Shown: piece by piece, positions 49,184 through 58,865 of the stretch
Layout of the letters: each line of letters begins with the position of its first letter
Position numbering within the stretch: the stretch's first letter is position 1
Source of the DNA: Paludibacter sp.
GTDB taxonomy: Bacteria > Bacteroidota > Bacteroidia > Bacteroidales > Paludibacteraceae
Direction of reading: 5' to 3'
Assembly (NCBI GenBank): GCA_028710895.1
Contig: JAQTTH010000020.1
Location: 1 to 64,000 of the forward strand
DNA length: 64,000 nt
Notes under the pieces: model-generated
Database searches by the model: none
Told to the model about the DNA's origin: nothing
What the model saw: only the letters and a program-made list of their open reading frames with translations
Translations under genes and position numbers: made by a program

Positions 49184-51079
49184 ATGACTTTTGATGAACA
49201 AAAAGGGATGTATTTTCCATCGGAAGATATTATCAATCAGGCAAATGTACCCGAATACGAAAAGCTTTACAAGTATTCGATTGAAAACCGTGAACAATTC
49301 TGGGCTGAACAGGCCGAATATCTTGATTGGTATAAAAAATGGGATAAAGTGCTTGATGAGAGTAATAAACCATTTTATAAATGGTTTGCCGGAGGAAAAA
49401 TTAATATTGTACACAATGCAATTGACAGACATTTAAAAACAGCAAACCGCAATAAAATAGCTATTATTTGGGAAGGTGAAAATGGCGATGTGCGTACGTT
49501 TTCATACCATGCACTTGATCGTGAAGTTTCTAAGTTTGCCAATATCCTGAAAAGCATGGGGGTACGTAAAGGCGATATTGTGACAATATATATGCCTCAG
49601 GTTCCTGAACAGATCTTTGCCATGCTCGCATGTGCCAAAATTGGTGCAGTGCATAGTGTTGTTTATGGCGGATTTAGTCAGGAAGCACTTTCAGAACGTA
49701 TACGCGATGCAGAAAGCCGGGTTGTTGTAACCGCCGATGGTGGATTTCGTCGTGGTAAAATTGCCGACCTGAAAGGTATTGTAAATGAAGCTGTGGTACT
49801 TTGTCCAACTGTTGAAGTTGTTATTACTGTGAAACGTACCGGACACGAAGTCTATATGGAAAATGACCGCGATTATTGGTATCATGATCTTGAATCGCTA
49901 CCAATCGCAAGTCCGAAATGTGAAACTGAACAGACAGATGCCAACGATATGCTGTTTTTGTTATATACTTCAGGTTCAACAGGAAAGCCGAAAGGTTTGA
50001 TGCATAATCATGGAGGTTATTGCGTTTATACTTCTACCACACATCGTATGGTTTTTGATATTAAACCGGAAGATCGTTTTTGGTGTGCTGCAGATCCGGG
50101 TTGGATTACAGGACACAGTTATTTGGTCTATTCACCACTGATTAATGGTGCAACAATATTTATGTACGAAGGTGCACCGAACCATCCCTATCCGAATCGT
50201 TGGTGGCGTATGATTGAGAAATACGGAATAAATATACTCTACACCTCTCCTACTGCTATCCGTGGTTTAATGCGTTATGGCGATTCATGGGTTACCCGTC
50301 ATGATTTGAGTTCACTCCGGTTATTAGGTTCAGTTGGTGAGCCAATCAATCCTGAGGCATGGCGTTGGTATTACAAAGTGGTAGGCAATGAAAACTGCCC
50401 GATTATGGATACGTGGTGGCAGACCGAAACTGGCGGGTTCATGATAACACCTTTACCTATTATGCCATTGAAACCGGGTTCAGCATCAAAACCATTTTTT
50501 GGAAATGAAATTGGTGTTGTTGGCGAAGATCATATGGATGTAAAAGCAGGTGAAGAAGGTGCGTTGGTGGTTAAAAATGTATGGCCGGGACTGGCTGCAG
50601 GAATTTATAAAGACCCCGAGAAATTTATTGAGACTTATTGGAAAAAATTTGAGAAAGAAGGTTGGTATCATCCGGGAGATTCCGCTAAGATTGATGAAGA
50701 TGGATATATCTGGGTTATTGGTCGAAGTGATGATGTGATAAAAGTTAGCGGTTATCGTCTTGGAACCGCTGAAATTGAAAGTGCTCTGGTAAGTCATCCG
50801 CTTGTTATTGAAGCAGCAGTAATACCACTTCCACATAAACTGAAAGGATTTGGAATACATGCATTTGTAATTTTGAAAAATGGTGCTGTAGAATCACGTG
50901 AATTGGAAACTGAACTAAAAAATCACGTAGCCAAAGTGATGGGGCCAATTGCGCGTCCTGAAGAAATCCTGTTTGCAGAATCATTACCCAAAACCCGTAG
51001 TGGTAAAATAATGCGTCGCGTACTAAAAGCCCGGGCATTGGGACAAGATGAAGGTGATTTGTCTACCCTGGAAGAATAA
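49184..51079 (+). CDS. acs: Acetyl-CoA synthetase, AMP-forming
   Basis: The 631-residue adenylate-forming enzyme activates acetate to acetyl-CoA. It has Y-T-S-G-S-T-G-K-P-K-G near 261-271, the W-W-Q-T-E-T-G core motif near 410, G-D-S-A-K-I-D-E-D-G-Y near 500, and the acetylatable lysine near Lys608 in T-R-S-G-K-I-M-R-R. Its length is slightly shorter than E. coli Acs (652). It lies downstream of a 250-bp AT-rich gap and ends at a strong terminator. It would let the cell reuse acetate. Confidence 0.95.
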   Translation: MTFDEQKGMYFPSEDIINQANVPEYEKLYKYSIENREQFWAEQAEYLDWYKKWDKVLDESNKPFYKWFAGGKINIVHNAIDRHLKTANRNKIAIIWEGENGDVRTFSYHALDREVSKFANILKSMGVRKGDIVTIYMPQVPEQIFAMLACAKIGAVHSVVYGGFSQEALSERIRDAESRVVVTADGGFRRGKIADLKGIVNEAVVLCPTVEVVITVKRTGHEVYMENDRDYWYHDLESLPIASPKCETEQTDANDMLFLLYTSGSTGKPKGLMHNHGGYCVYTSTTHRMVFDIKPEDRFWCAADPGWITGHSYLVYSPLINGATIFMYEGAPNHPYPNRWWRMIEKYGINILYTSPTAIRGLMRYGDSWVTRHDLSSLRLLGSVGEPINPEAWRWYYKVVGNENCPIMDTWWQTETGGFMITPLPIMPLKPGSASKPFFGNEIGVVGEDHMDVKAGEEGALVVKNVWPGLAAGIYKDPEKFIETYWKKFEKEGWYHPGDSAKIDEDGYIWVIGRSDDVIKVSGYRLGTAEIESALVSHPLVIEAAVIPLPHKLKGFGIHAFVILKNGAVESRELETELKNHVAKVMGPIARPEEILFAESLPKTRSGKIMRRVLKARALGQDEGDLSTLEE

Positions 51080-51104
51080 TTTTCTCAAACATAATAATGA
51101 TATG

Positions 51105-51150
51105 AATAAACCCTTCTTCTACAAACTGTAGATGAAGGGTTTATTTTTTA
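51105..51150 (+). terminator. Terminator after acs
   Basis: AATAAACCCTTC pairs with GAAGGGTTTATT followed by T-rich sequence. Confidence 0.85.
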
Positions 51151-51312
51151 TATCATAGAATAATATGGCTCAAAATGAATATCCGGAACTCATTGAAAAT
51201 AATATTTCATTTTTTTTGAAAATTGATTAACAAAATCTACTGTGAATTAAAATAAAATTTGTAGCTTTGGAGTTTAAATTATTTAATTGAAAAATATATT
51301 AGATATTTGATT

Positions 51313-51816
51313 ATGGAAGATCCAAATAAAAAAATCGAACAACTTGAGTCAGAAATGAAAAGTATATTGGCCAGGATTGACGAACTTAAAATTGAGTATA
51401 CAAGAAAGAAATCAGAAGTACGGAATCTGATAGTAAGAAAACCGGAAAGACATGCCCCCAGAAAGCCAAATTATATTGATGAGGTGCTAAACGATTACCT
51501 CCATGTACCAGTTTATAATATTGGTAACTACAGACTAGAAGTGAATCCACGAGTTCTTTATCTGGATGGCATTAAAATAGTTTCACTCACTCAAAAAGAA
51601 GTGAATTTACTGGTTGTATTGGCTGCAAATATCAATGAATTTGTAGAACGCAAATTTACTCTCAAAACCGTTTGGCAGGAAGTAAATTATCAAAATAGCA
51701 GAAGTATGGATGTTTATGTATGTAAGCTAAGGAAACTATTATCTGATGATCCCAAGATAAGTATTGTCAATCAGCATGGATACGGATTTAAATTGGTAAT
51801 ATCTCAGCCGGTATAA
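51313..51816 (+). CDS. Winged-helix regulator (OmpR/PhoB type) without receiver domain
   Basis: ATG 51313 is preferred over the TTG at 51307. The 167-residue protein starts with a coiled coil (about 5-50) and has a Trans_reg_C DNA-binding domain (about 75-165): L-Y-L-D-G-I-K, L-T-Q-K-E-V-N-L-L, V-W-Q-E-V-N-Y, M-D-V-Y-V-C-K-L-R-K-L-L and the wing G-Y-G-F-K-L-V. The receiver domain is absent, and the N-terminal coiled coil replaces it, probably for dimerisation. A promoter box (TAGCTTTG, 51262-51269) precedes it. Target genes unknown. Confidence 0.87.
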   Translation: MEDPNKKIEQLESEMKSILARIDELKIEYTRKKSEVRNLIVRKPERHAPRKPNYIDEVLNDYLHVPVYNIGNYRLEVNPRVLYLDGIKIVSLTQKEVNLLVVLAANINEFVERKFTLKTVWQEVNYQNSRSMDVYVCKLRKLLSDDPKISIVNQHGYGFKLVISQPV

Positions 51817-51926
51817 CCCTCAATGTTATAATTGATAGAAATGGCAATATTATTCTGCTAACCCGCTTGTACGACGAAGTTGAATTTAGTCGAATGACTA
51901 CCTTGCTAGATTCCATATTGAAATAG
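51792..51926 (+). pseudogene. Possible remnant of a redoxin/TlpA-like C-terminus
   Basis: A short open stretch overlapping the regulator's 3' end reads G-I-T-L-N-V-I-I-D-R-N-G-N-I-I-L-L-T-R-L-Y-D-E-V-E-F and stops at 51926. The pattern I-I-D-R-N-G-N-I then Y-x-x-x-x-F-x-x-M-x-x-L-L resembles the last strand and helix of Bacteroidetes thioredoxin-like proteins. No start or catalytic part is present. Could also be chance. Confidence 0.35.
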
Positions 51927-51929
51927 TAC

Positions 51930-51961
51930 AAAAAAGCAAACCTTGATAGGTTTGCTTTTTT
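51930..51961 (+). terminator. Terminator after winged-helix gene
   Basis: AAAAAGCAAACCT pairs with AGGTTTGCTTTTT. Confidence 0.8.
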
Positions 51962-52100
51962 GTTGTAGAGTAACTATCAGTAACTAATCTATATTTATCC
52001 GAATAAATCGGACAAAAACGATGATATTTAAAAATGAATGCGTATTTTTGACTGAATAATAAAAATGGAATACAATCTACACCACATTAAAAAATGAAGT

Positions 52101-52937
52101 ATGAATAAAAATAATATTTTTGTCATTGTTACAGCATTCATAATGCTGGTAGTTATGAGTTGTAAACAAGCTACCCATACGAATGAAAAAACGAATAATG
52201 TTAGTGACTCAATTTCAGAAAATGCTAGCCAGTCAACAAATTTGAAAGCTAACTCGGTTGCACAAATTTATGCTAAGCATCAGATACCGGTACTTTGTTA
52301 TCACCGTATTTCAGATGGTAATAAAGGCGATTATACAGTAAGTCCGGCTACTTTTTCAGCACATATGAAAATTTTAGCCGATAGCGGTTATCACTCCATA
52401 TCTCCCGATCAATTATACGGTTACCTGGTTTACAATAAAACTCTCCCGGCTAAACCATTTATTGTGAGTTTCGATGATTCAAGAGTTGAACATGCCGAAA
52501 TTGCTGCTCCGGTATTGGAGAAGCTTGGATTCAGGGGGGCATTTTTTATTATGACAATAACCTATAATAAAAAGAATTATATGACTAAAGATCAGATTGC
52601 CGGGTTGGCAAAAGCCGGGCATACTGTTGGTTTACATAGTTGGGATCATACTATGGTCATTAAGTATAAAGAAGCAGCTGACTGGCAAAAACAAGTTGTA
52701 GAACCAAAGAAAAAACTGGAAGGAATTACCGGTAAGCCCGTAGAATACTGGGCTGATCCAAATGGAGTTTACGATCATAAGAGCGTTGTTGAGCTGAGCA
52801 AATACTTTAAATTGTCGTTTTCACTGGCAACAAAGCGCGACTCACTACAACCCTTGCAATGTATTCGTCGTATAATTGTACCAGAATGCAGTCCGGAAGG
52901 GTTACTAAAATCAATGCGGAGAAGTTTTAGCAGATAG
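52101..52937 (+). CDS. Polysaccharide deacetylase lipoprotein
   Basis: The 278-residue lipoprotein (V-M-S-C, Cys21) has a NodB-type deacetylase domain: V-L-C-Y-H-R-I-S near 67, S-F-D-D-S-R with Asp125/Asp126, the metal histidines His179 and His183 in H-S-W-D-H, and W-A-D-P-N-G near 217. The usual T-F-D-D-G-Y reads S-F-D-D-S-R; the Asp pair is kept. It would remove acetyl groups from a surface or periplasmic glycan. The next gene starts 28 bp later, so they likely share a transcript. Confidence 0.9.
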   Translation: MNKNNIFVIVTAFIMLVVMSCKQATHTNEKTNNVSDSISENASQSTNLKANSVAQIYAKHQIPVLCYHRISDGNKGDYTVSPATFSAHMKILADSGYHSISPDQLYGYLVYNKTLPAKPFIVSFDDSRVEHAEIAAPVLEKLGFRGAFFIMTITYNKKNYMTKDQIAGLAKAGHTVGLHSWDHTMVIKYKEAADWQKQVVEPKKKLEGITGKPVEYWADPNGVYDHKSVVELSKYFKLSFSLATKRDSLQPLQCIRRIIVPECSPEGLLKSMRRSFSR

Positions 52938-52965
52938 AAAGTAAAAATAAATCAATAACATACAT

Positions 52966-53973
52966 ATGAAAAGACAAATTATTCCAATAGTGCTTGCATG
53001 TATTCTTATTTTCAGTGGTTGTAACCAGAAAAACGGGAAAAAGACAAGAGCCAAATCCGGAGAAGTAAAGCAAGAAGAAGTTTCAATAAAAGTAGATACA
53101 CTAGCCTATCAAAAGAAACTTATTGCACTTGCAAATGGTGATACCATGGGTCATTGGCCAAACAACCTCCGCTCCTACCCATTGGATGGTGCTATTTTAC
53201 CCTTTAAAAGAATTATTGCCTATTATGGTAATCTTTATTCAAAAAAAATGGGAGTTTTAGGTGAATATCCACCGAAAGAATTGTGGCGAAAATTAAATAT
53301 AGAACTCGCTGCCTGGAAAAAAGTTGATCCAACAACTCCGGTAATACCTGCTATCCATTATATTGCTATTGTTGCTTCGGGAACTCCCGGAAAAGATGGA
53401 AAATACCGCACACGCATGCCTGCCCATCAAATTGATTCAGCTTTGGCGATTGCAAAAATGGGAAATGCAATTGTATTTTTGGATATACAGGTTGCGCTTA
53501 GCAAAGTGCAGCAGGAAGTTCCTACATTAGAAAAATACCTGAAAATGCCTAATGTACATTTGGGTATCGACCCTGAGTTTTCGATGAAAGAGGGACACAG
53601 ACCCGGGACTAAAATTGGAACTATGGATGCAACTGACATAAATTACTGCTCGAATTACCTTGCAAAGCTTGTAAAAGACAATAATTTACCTCCTAAAATA
53701 CTTATAGTACACCGTTTTACACAGGGAATGGTTCGAAATTATAAGAATATAAAATTGCATCCCGAAGTACAGATTGTAATGAATATGGATGGCTGGGGTG
53801 AACCGATATTGAAACGTAGTACGTATAAATTATATATCTACAAAGAGCCTGTTCAGTTCACAGGATTCAAATTGTTCTATAAAAATGACCTGAAGAAAGC
53901 TCCAAATGTAATGCTGACACCTGCAGATTTAATGAAGTTGAAGCCACAACCAATTTACATTCAGTACCAATAA
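52966..53973 (+). CDS. Hypothetical lipoprotein paired with deacetylase
   Basis: The 335-residue lipoprotein (F-S-G-C, Cys19) has a Lys-rich linker then a domain with alternating strands and helices: I-I-A-Y-Y-G-N-L near 83, I-P-A-I-H-Y-I-A-I near 125, V-F-L-D-I-Q near 169, H-L-G-I-D-P-E-F near 196, and I-V-H-R-F near 249. The order suggests a TIM-barrel with acidic residues at strand ends (D-I-Q, D-P-E-F), as in glycoside hydrolases. I do not recognise a family. Its pairing with a deacetylase suggests glycan work, which is inference. Confidence 0.7.
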   Translation: MKRQIIPIVLACILIFSGCNQKNGKKTRAKSGEVKQEEVSIKVDTLAYQKKLIALANGDTMGHWPNNLRSYPLDGAILPFKRIIAYYGNLYSKKMGVLGEYPPKELWRKLNIELAAWKKVDPTTPVIPAIHYIAIVASGTPGKDGKYRTRMPAHQIDSALAIAKMGNAIVFLDIQVALSKVQQEVPTLEKYLKMPNVHLGIDPEFSMKEGHRPGTKIGTMDATDINYCSNYLAKLVKDNNLPPKILIVHRFTQGMVRNYKNIKLHPEVQIVMNMDGWGEPILKRSTYKLYIYKEPVQFTGFKLFYKNDLKKAPNVMLTPADLMKLKPQPIYIQYQ

Positions 53974-53996
53974 AAACATAGTCTTAATAAGATAGC

Positions 53997-54033
53997 AAAG
54001 CCGGATAAATCATATTTATCCGGCTTTCTTTTT
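53997..54033. terminator. Bidirectional terminator
   Basis: AAAGCCGGATAAAT pairs with ATTTATCCGGCTTT; T-rich on the plus strand. It sits between convergent genes. Confidence 0.85.
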
Positions 54034-54054
54034 GGAATTCATGCTTAATGTAAT

Positions 54055-57000
54055 TTATATCACAAATAATTTACCCGTATAAATCTTTTTATTTGAGTCT
54101 GAGCTTAACCGAATCAAATACATGCCACTCTGATTCATCCCATTAATCTTTAATGGAGATTCCGAAGAATGAAGCACTTTTATTGTTTCTCCAAGCGTAT
54201 TTACAATTTCAATTGTTGCATTCTGCATTTCATTCGAAGTTATATTACAAGCAATTTGAAAATTTGCATTTCGAACAACCGGATTTGGGAAAACAGATAA
54301 ATTATCTTCTATGACTGTATTAATTCTTGTATTTACACTCGATTGTACCTGGGCAATCTCGGTAGGTGTAAGTGCAATGTCAAATAGCTGCACATCATCA
54401 ATAGTTCCGTTGAAATCGATATTGCTCGATGCAGAAGTAGTATCCCACCATTGAGTGCGACCAATGTAGTTCCGGGTATTGGCGCCAATAGCAGTCAACT
54501 GATAAGGTTCATACGTTATCGTTGTGGCACTGGCAGTTTCCACTCCATTCAGGTATATTTTTGTAGTTTTTGTTTTCGCATCAAAAGTCATAGCTACTTT
54601 TGCTTCCTGAGCAACAGTTAATGCTGTTGACGAATTAATAAGGGTTGTAGTACCACCATTGTATTTGTAACCGGCAGTAAATGCACTTGCCCGAAGCAGA
54701 ATACTATTTGAACTGGCCGAACCAAAATCGAATATACGGGGTTGCGATGCCAGACTTGCAGGTTTAACCTTAGCCAGAAAACTACAACTGAGGAGGTTGT
54801 TGATAATCCCATTCGGAGCAGTTGCATATCCATTAGTCGTAAATCCGGCAGCTGTATTAGCTGATAGATCAAGTGTTCCATTTACAACTGCACTTCCGTA
54901 AACAATTCCATCGTTCCCTTTGCCTGATTTATCCTGAACATATTTCACACCATTACTTGTATATAAATCGGCAGATTCGAACCTGTAAATAAACACCTTG
55001 TTATTATCAATATTGCGTGGATAAACAGTTGTATTAAATGTTTTAGATACTCCGCTAACAGTAGCTGTTAGTACTATCGGGGTAGCTGAAAGAGGAAATG
55101 TCACCAATCCGGTGCTGCTGATAACATTTATATTGTCTGATGTCCATGTTATTGCAGTTCCCGATGCTGTTTTAGCAGGCAATACTACGTCAGTATAAAT
55201 ATTTTGAGGAATAGCAAGCGCATTCAGCTCAATTTCAGTCAAAAGAGCCGTATTAAACGTATAAGCTAAACTGATTTCAGTAAGTGATTTTACTTCCCCT
55301 TGTGTCAAAGCCCGGTTATAAATGCGACAATCTTCAATCCACCCCAAAAATCCACCCAACGAAAGATCACCTAAAGTAAGATTCGGAACTTCGACAACCT
55401 GATCAATTAAACCGTTACGGAAAACTTTCAAAACTCCATTCTCATAGGTAAGTGTCAGGTTGAAGTATTTCAGTTTCGTAGGATCCCACCAAACTCCACC
55501 AGTAGCACGAGCCTCTATTTGCCATATATCTGAATTTCCTAATAAGTTAGTACTGTTGTAAGTTGTTGATCCAATCGTAATATACGGTTTGAGGGTTGTT
55601 GCATTCAATCCATAGGTAATATTACCCATTTTTAAAATTGTACCGCTGTAAGCACCTTCGTAAATATAAGGTGTGAGTGAGACAGTGAATGCAGGAGCAC
55701 TTTGAGCTGTCAATGTTGCGTAAGTATCTTTTGTTGAAACTAACACGCCATTCGAAGTGTGTGCCGTTCCGGTAATTGTACCAGAAAAATTCTCGTTTGT
55801 AAGCAGGCCATTTGACAAATCAATATTATCTGCGGGTAAAGCATAACTGCTATACACTGCTGTGCAATATCCCTTTGGTTGCGAAGAACTTACAATCCAG
55901 TCGTAGTAATTACCATGCATCCATACCAACCTGAAGGGTGAATTTCCCGAATTCGCAACAATAAACGGACGAACATTATTCAGAGTAGAATTAGTTGTTA
56001 TCTGTTCTGACGAAGTAATTGTTCCATCAGCTCCTATTGTGTACTTCATCAGCTCGTATACGCTTCCTGAAGTTCCCGTAACAGGAATGGAAGCATAAAC
56101 GATATTTGGATTTGCATCATCAATGGCTAATCCTGCGCTATAGCAAAGTTCCAATCCGGCCGTTTGGTGGAATTTACCACCGGCATTTGCCAGAAATGTC
56201 TTTCTCCAGCTTGTACCTGTCCACTTGGCATAGTAATAATTATGTGTCAGTTTATCGTTGCTAATTTGCACCATAGCAATTACCGGTAAACCATCTTTAT
56301 CCAAAGCTGTTTGCCAAACCCAGTCGCGCTGATCGGTTGGAGCATCTACTACTGCATTCGGGTAGCTGGCAGGGTATGTTGTTTTATTTACATTATGTAC
56401 TCCGTTGGCAATTGTCGAAAGTACTGTTCCTGTAATGTCTTTCAGTTGCAGTGTATTGATATCCACGTAATTAAAATAGACATAATTCGGATATTCATTG
56501 TCGGGATGCCCTGTTGTATAGGTCAGATACAATTTATCCTTTCCGTTGGACGTATATTTGCAATACGGACGTGCTCCTGTTGATTGTACCATCTGATACG
56601 GTCCCCAAACCACGCTTACATTGTCTTGTGCATCCGGAATAGACAGCTTTGCAATAGTTGGATGCCAGTTGATACCACGCCAACAAAGATAAATATGTGT
56701 TGGATCGTCCGAAAGAATAAAAGGTGAAGGATAGGTTGTATTATCGGCTGTAACTATTTTCATTTCAGCTCCCAGACTTGTAATATCTCCGGCTTTTTTG
56801 GATATTCTGTAATAAAAACAGGCTTCATCGGTATGCCTTGAATAAAAAATCATAACACGTTCATCCGGTAAAATCAAAAACGATGGATTATCGTGGTCGT
56901 CGGGCTGAAAGTACGAACGAATAAGCACTTCGTTGTTTTTTCCAGTAAGGAAATTGTGCTGTGTGGCTTTGATATTGCCATGCACATCAATGTATCCGAT

Positions 57001-57231
57001 ATAAGTACTGTTGATGGTGCCACCGGCATTTTCATAATGCAAAGCTCTTGGGTCGGCAAACCAACACCAGGCACCTTCTTTCGAAATTACATTGCCCTCG
57101 TAGGTTGCTGTTGTTACATTGGTAACCTTTTTCAGATTGTTATTGTCATTTGCGGCACTAATACCAGCTGCAGAGACTAAAATGGATACAGCTAAAAGGC
57201 CATTCCGGCATTGTGAGATTGTTTTTTTCAC
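54055..57231 (-). CDS. Secreted BNR-repeat/LamG protein with T9SS sorting domain
   Basis: The 1058-residue protein has a signal peptide (about 1-27) and a BNR_4-like beta-propeller (about 45-470) beginning A-W-C-W-F-A-D-P-R-A-L, as in polysaccharide lyase-like and sialidase-like proteins. A LamG-type domain (about 480-660) follows, then an atrophied bacterial Ig domain with T-W-T-S-D-N near 690-760, a second LamG domain (about 770-960), and a type IX sorting domain ending G-M-Y-L-I-R-L...G-K-L-F-V-I. It should be exported and fixed to the outer surface or released. The substrate is probably a complex glycan, but no neighbouring CAZyme genes fix it. Confidence 0.88.
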   Translation of the reverse strand: MKKTISQCRNGLLAVSILVSAAGISAANDNNNLKKVTNVTTATYEGNVISKEGAWCWFADPRALHYENAGGTINSTYIGYIDVHGNIKATQHNFLTGKNNEVLIRSYFQPDDHDNPSFLILPDERVMIFYSRHTDEACFYYRISKKAGDITSLGAEMKIVTADNTTYPSPFILSDDPTHIYLCWRGINWHPTIAKLSIPDAQDNVSVVWGPYQMVQSTGARPYCKYTSNGKDKLYLTYTTGHPDNEYPNYVYFNYVDINTLQLKDITGTVLSTIANGVHNVNKTTYPASYPNAVVDAPTDQRDWVWQTALDKDGLPVIAMVQISNDKLTHNYYYAKWTGTSWRKTFLANAGGKFHQTAGLELCYSAGLAIDDANPNIVYASIPVTGTSGSVYELMKYTIGADGTITSSEQITTNSTLNNVRPFIVANSGNSPFRLVWMHGNYYDWIVSSSQPKGYCTAVYSSYALPADNIDLSNGLLTNENFSGTITGTAHTSNGVLVSTKDTYATLTAQSAPAFTVSLTPYIYEGAYSGTILKMGNITYGLNATTLKPYITIGSTTYNSTNLLGNSDIWQIEARATGGVWWDPTKLKYFNLTLTYENGVLKVFRNGLIDQVVEVPNLTLGDLSLGGFLGWIEDCRIYNRALTQGEVKSLTEISLAYTFNTALLTEIELNALAIPQNIYTDVVLPAKTASGTAITWTSDNINVISSTGLVTFPLSATPIVLTATVSGVSKTFNTTVYPRNIDNNKVFIYRFESADLYTSNGVKYVQDKSGKGNDGIVYGSAVVNGTLDLSANTAAGFTTNGYATAPNGIINNLLSCSFLAKVKPASLASQPRIFDFGSASSNSILLRASAFTAGYKYNGGTTTLINSSTALTVAQEAKVAMTFDAKTKTTKIYLNGVETASATTITYEPYQLTAIGANTRNYIGRTQWWDTTSASSNIDFNGTIDDVQLFDIALTPTEIAQVQSSVNTRINTVIEDNLSVFPNPVVRNANFQIACNITSNEMQNATIEIVNTLGETIKVLHSSESPLKINGMNQSGMYLIRLSSDSNKKIYTGKLFVI

Positions 57232-57544
57232 GTGATATAAATTTATGAATTCATTTGAAACAGTATAAGATAAAATAATTGATTATCAGAATACTTGCTC
57301 AGTAACTATTTGACAACAAAAATACTAAATACGTTTTTCCATGAGGAGGAAAATTAAGTCAAAGTATAAGACAAATTCAGAAATGTCGGTTAGCAATACA
57401 TTTATTATTTGAAGTCATATTATTTGAGAAGTATAATTACAGGCAATGTTCACAATAAAGGTATTTGCGACTTTAAGTAAATTATATTATTTTTGTTTTC
57501 GGAAAAGCATCAATGTTGTGTTCGGTAAAAATACAAATCCATAA
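57232..57544. other. AT-rich gap with promoter of HD gene
   Basis: A TATTTTTG box (57488-57495) lies 50 bases before the HD gene. The rest of the divergent gap shows nothing I can assign. Confidence 0.4.
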
Positions 57545-58198
57545 ATGAATCAGGAAGATATAATTCAAAAAACCATCCAGTTTGTGAAAGAAGCATTAGT
57601 AGATGCAGAAGGTGGACACGACTGGTGGCATATTTACAGGGTATGGCAATTGGCTAAAACATTAGCAGTATCTGAAAATGCTTCATTATTCGTAGTGGAA
57701 TTAGGTGCTTTATTGCACGATATTGCCGATTCGAAGTTTCATGGTGGAAATGAAGAACTGGGACCTGAGAAAGCAAGGAAATTTTTAAGTTCGCTCTGGG
57801 TGGAAGATTCCGTGATAGCACATGTTGAGAATATCATTATGCATATCTCATTCAAAGGTGGAAATGAAACTCAAGGATTTAAATCGCCTGAATTGGATAT
57901 TGTACAGGATGCTGATAGATTGGATGCTTTAGGTGCCATAGGCATTGCCCGCACGTTTAATTATGGAGGTTTTAAAAACAGGGAACTTTATAATCCGTAC
58001 ATAAAACCTAACCTAAACATGACCAAAGAGGAGTATAAAAACAGCACTGCTCCTACCTTGAATCATTTCTACGAAAAACTTTTATTATTAAAAGACCGAA
58101 TGAATACAGTTACCGGACAAAAAATGGCAGAACAACGCCATCGGTTTATGGAATCTTACTTAGATGAGTTCTATAAAGAGTGGAATGGAGAAGTGTAA
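57545..58198 (+). CDS. HD-domain phosphohydrolase (YedJ-like)
   Basis: The 217-residue protein has the HD-fold metal ligands: His29 in H-D-W-W-H, His58/Asp59 in L-L-H-D-I-A, and Asp122 in D-A-D-R-L-D-A-L-G-A-I-G-I-A-R. The H-D-W-x-H-x-x-R-V pattern matches YedJ/YpgQ-type hydrolases that act on nucleotides or pyrophosphates in other bacteria. Cytosolic. The FKBP lipoprotein follows on the same strand after 66 bp. Substrate not known. Confidence 0.9.
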   Translation: MNQEDIIQKTIQFVKEALVDAEGGHDWWHIYRVWQLAKTLAVSENASLFVVELGALLHDIADSKFHGGNEELGPEKARKFLSSLWVEDSVIAHVENIIMHISFKGGNETQGFKSPELDIVQDADRLDALGAIGIARTFNYGGFKNRELYNPYIKPNLNMTKEEYKNSTAPTLNHFYEKLLLLKDRMNTVTGQKMAEQRHRFMESYLDEFYKEWNGEV

Positions 58199-58264
58199 TA
58201 GATAGTTTGATATAACCGGATTGTAGAAATCTAAAACAATTAAGAAATTTTAAAAGCAAAAGCA

Positions 58265-58789
58265 ATGAAAAGAGTGATTCTTCCTTTAATCTCAGTAGCT
58301 ATCGTTCTGTTAGCCTCTTGTAATAACGATGCTCCTTACAGCATTAACCAATGGAAAAAAGACAATATCAGTTACTTCAACAACATGAAAGATAGTGTAG
58401 GATTTGTTAAAGACACTATTGCTACAACAGTGGGGAATCTGACCTATTATTATAAAATAATTACTCCCGGAAGCCAGACAGGAGGAAGTCCTACCATAAA
58501 CAGCTATGTGAAAGTAAATTACAAGGGAAAACTGATAAACGGATCTGTTTTCGATAAAACCTATACAGGTTCGAATCCGGCAACTGACAGTACGGCAATG
58601 CCTATCAGTTTTTATGCCAACCGATTAATTACGGGTTGGACAGCCAATCTTGTTCAAATGAAAGTAGGTGAACTCAGAACAGTTGTTATTCCACAGGAAC
58701 TTGGTTACGGTGTTTATGGAATGAGTCCTTCTATCCCACCCTATGCTACACTACGGTTTGATATTCAATTGATTTCATTTGGTTTATAA
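58265..58789 (+). CDS. FKBP-type peptidyl-prolyl isomerase lipoprotein
   Basis: The 174-residue lipoprotein (L-A-S-C, Cys19) has a C-terminal FKBP domain (about 65-174) with V-K-V-N-Y-K-G-K-L-I-N-G-S-V-F-D near 80-95, G-W near 120, and L-G-Y-G-V-Y-G-M-S-P-S-I-P-P-Y-A-T-L-R-F-D-I near 146-167. It speeds proline isomerisation in secreted or outer-membrane proteins. It may be co-transcribed with the HD gene and ends at a terminator. Confidence 0.93.
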   Translation: MKRVILPLISVAIVLLASCNNDAPYSINQWKKDNISYFNNMKDSVGFVKDTIATTVGNLTYYYKIITPGSQTGGSPTINSYVKVNYKGKLINGSVFDKTYTGSNPATDSTAMPISFYANRLITGWTANLVQMKVGELRTVVIPQELGYGVYGMSPSIPPYATLRFDIQLISFGL

Positions 58790-58803
58790 AGTTTATCTAA
58801 TAA

Positions 58804-58845
58804 TAAAAAATCCCTTGTCAGATAATTCTGGCAAGGGATTTTTTA
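58804..58845. terminator. Bidirectional terminator between FKBP and CotH genes
   Basis: AAAAATCCCTTG pairs with CAAGGGATTTTTT; serves the convergent FKBP and CotH genes. Confidence 0.85.
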
Positions 58846-58865
58846 TTATTATTGATTGTTTTTAC

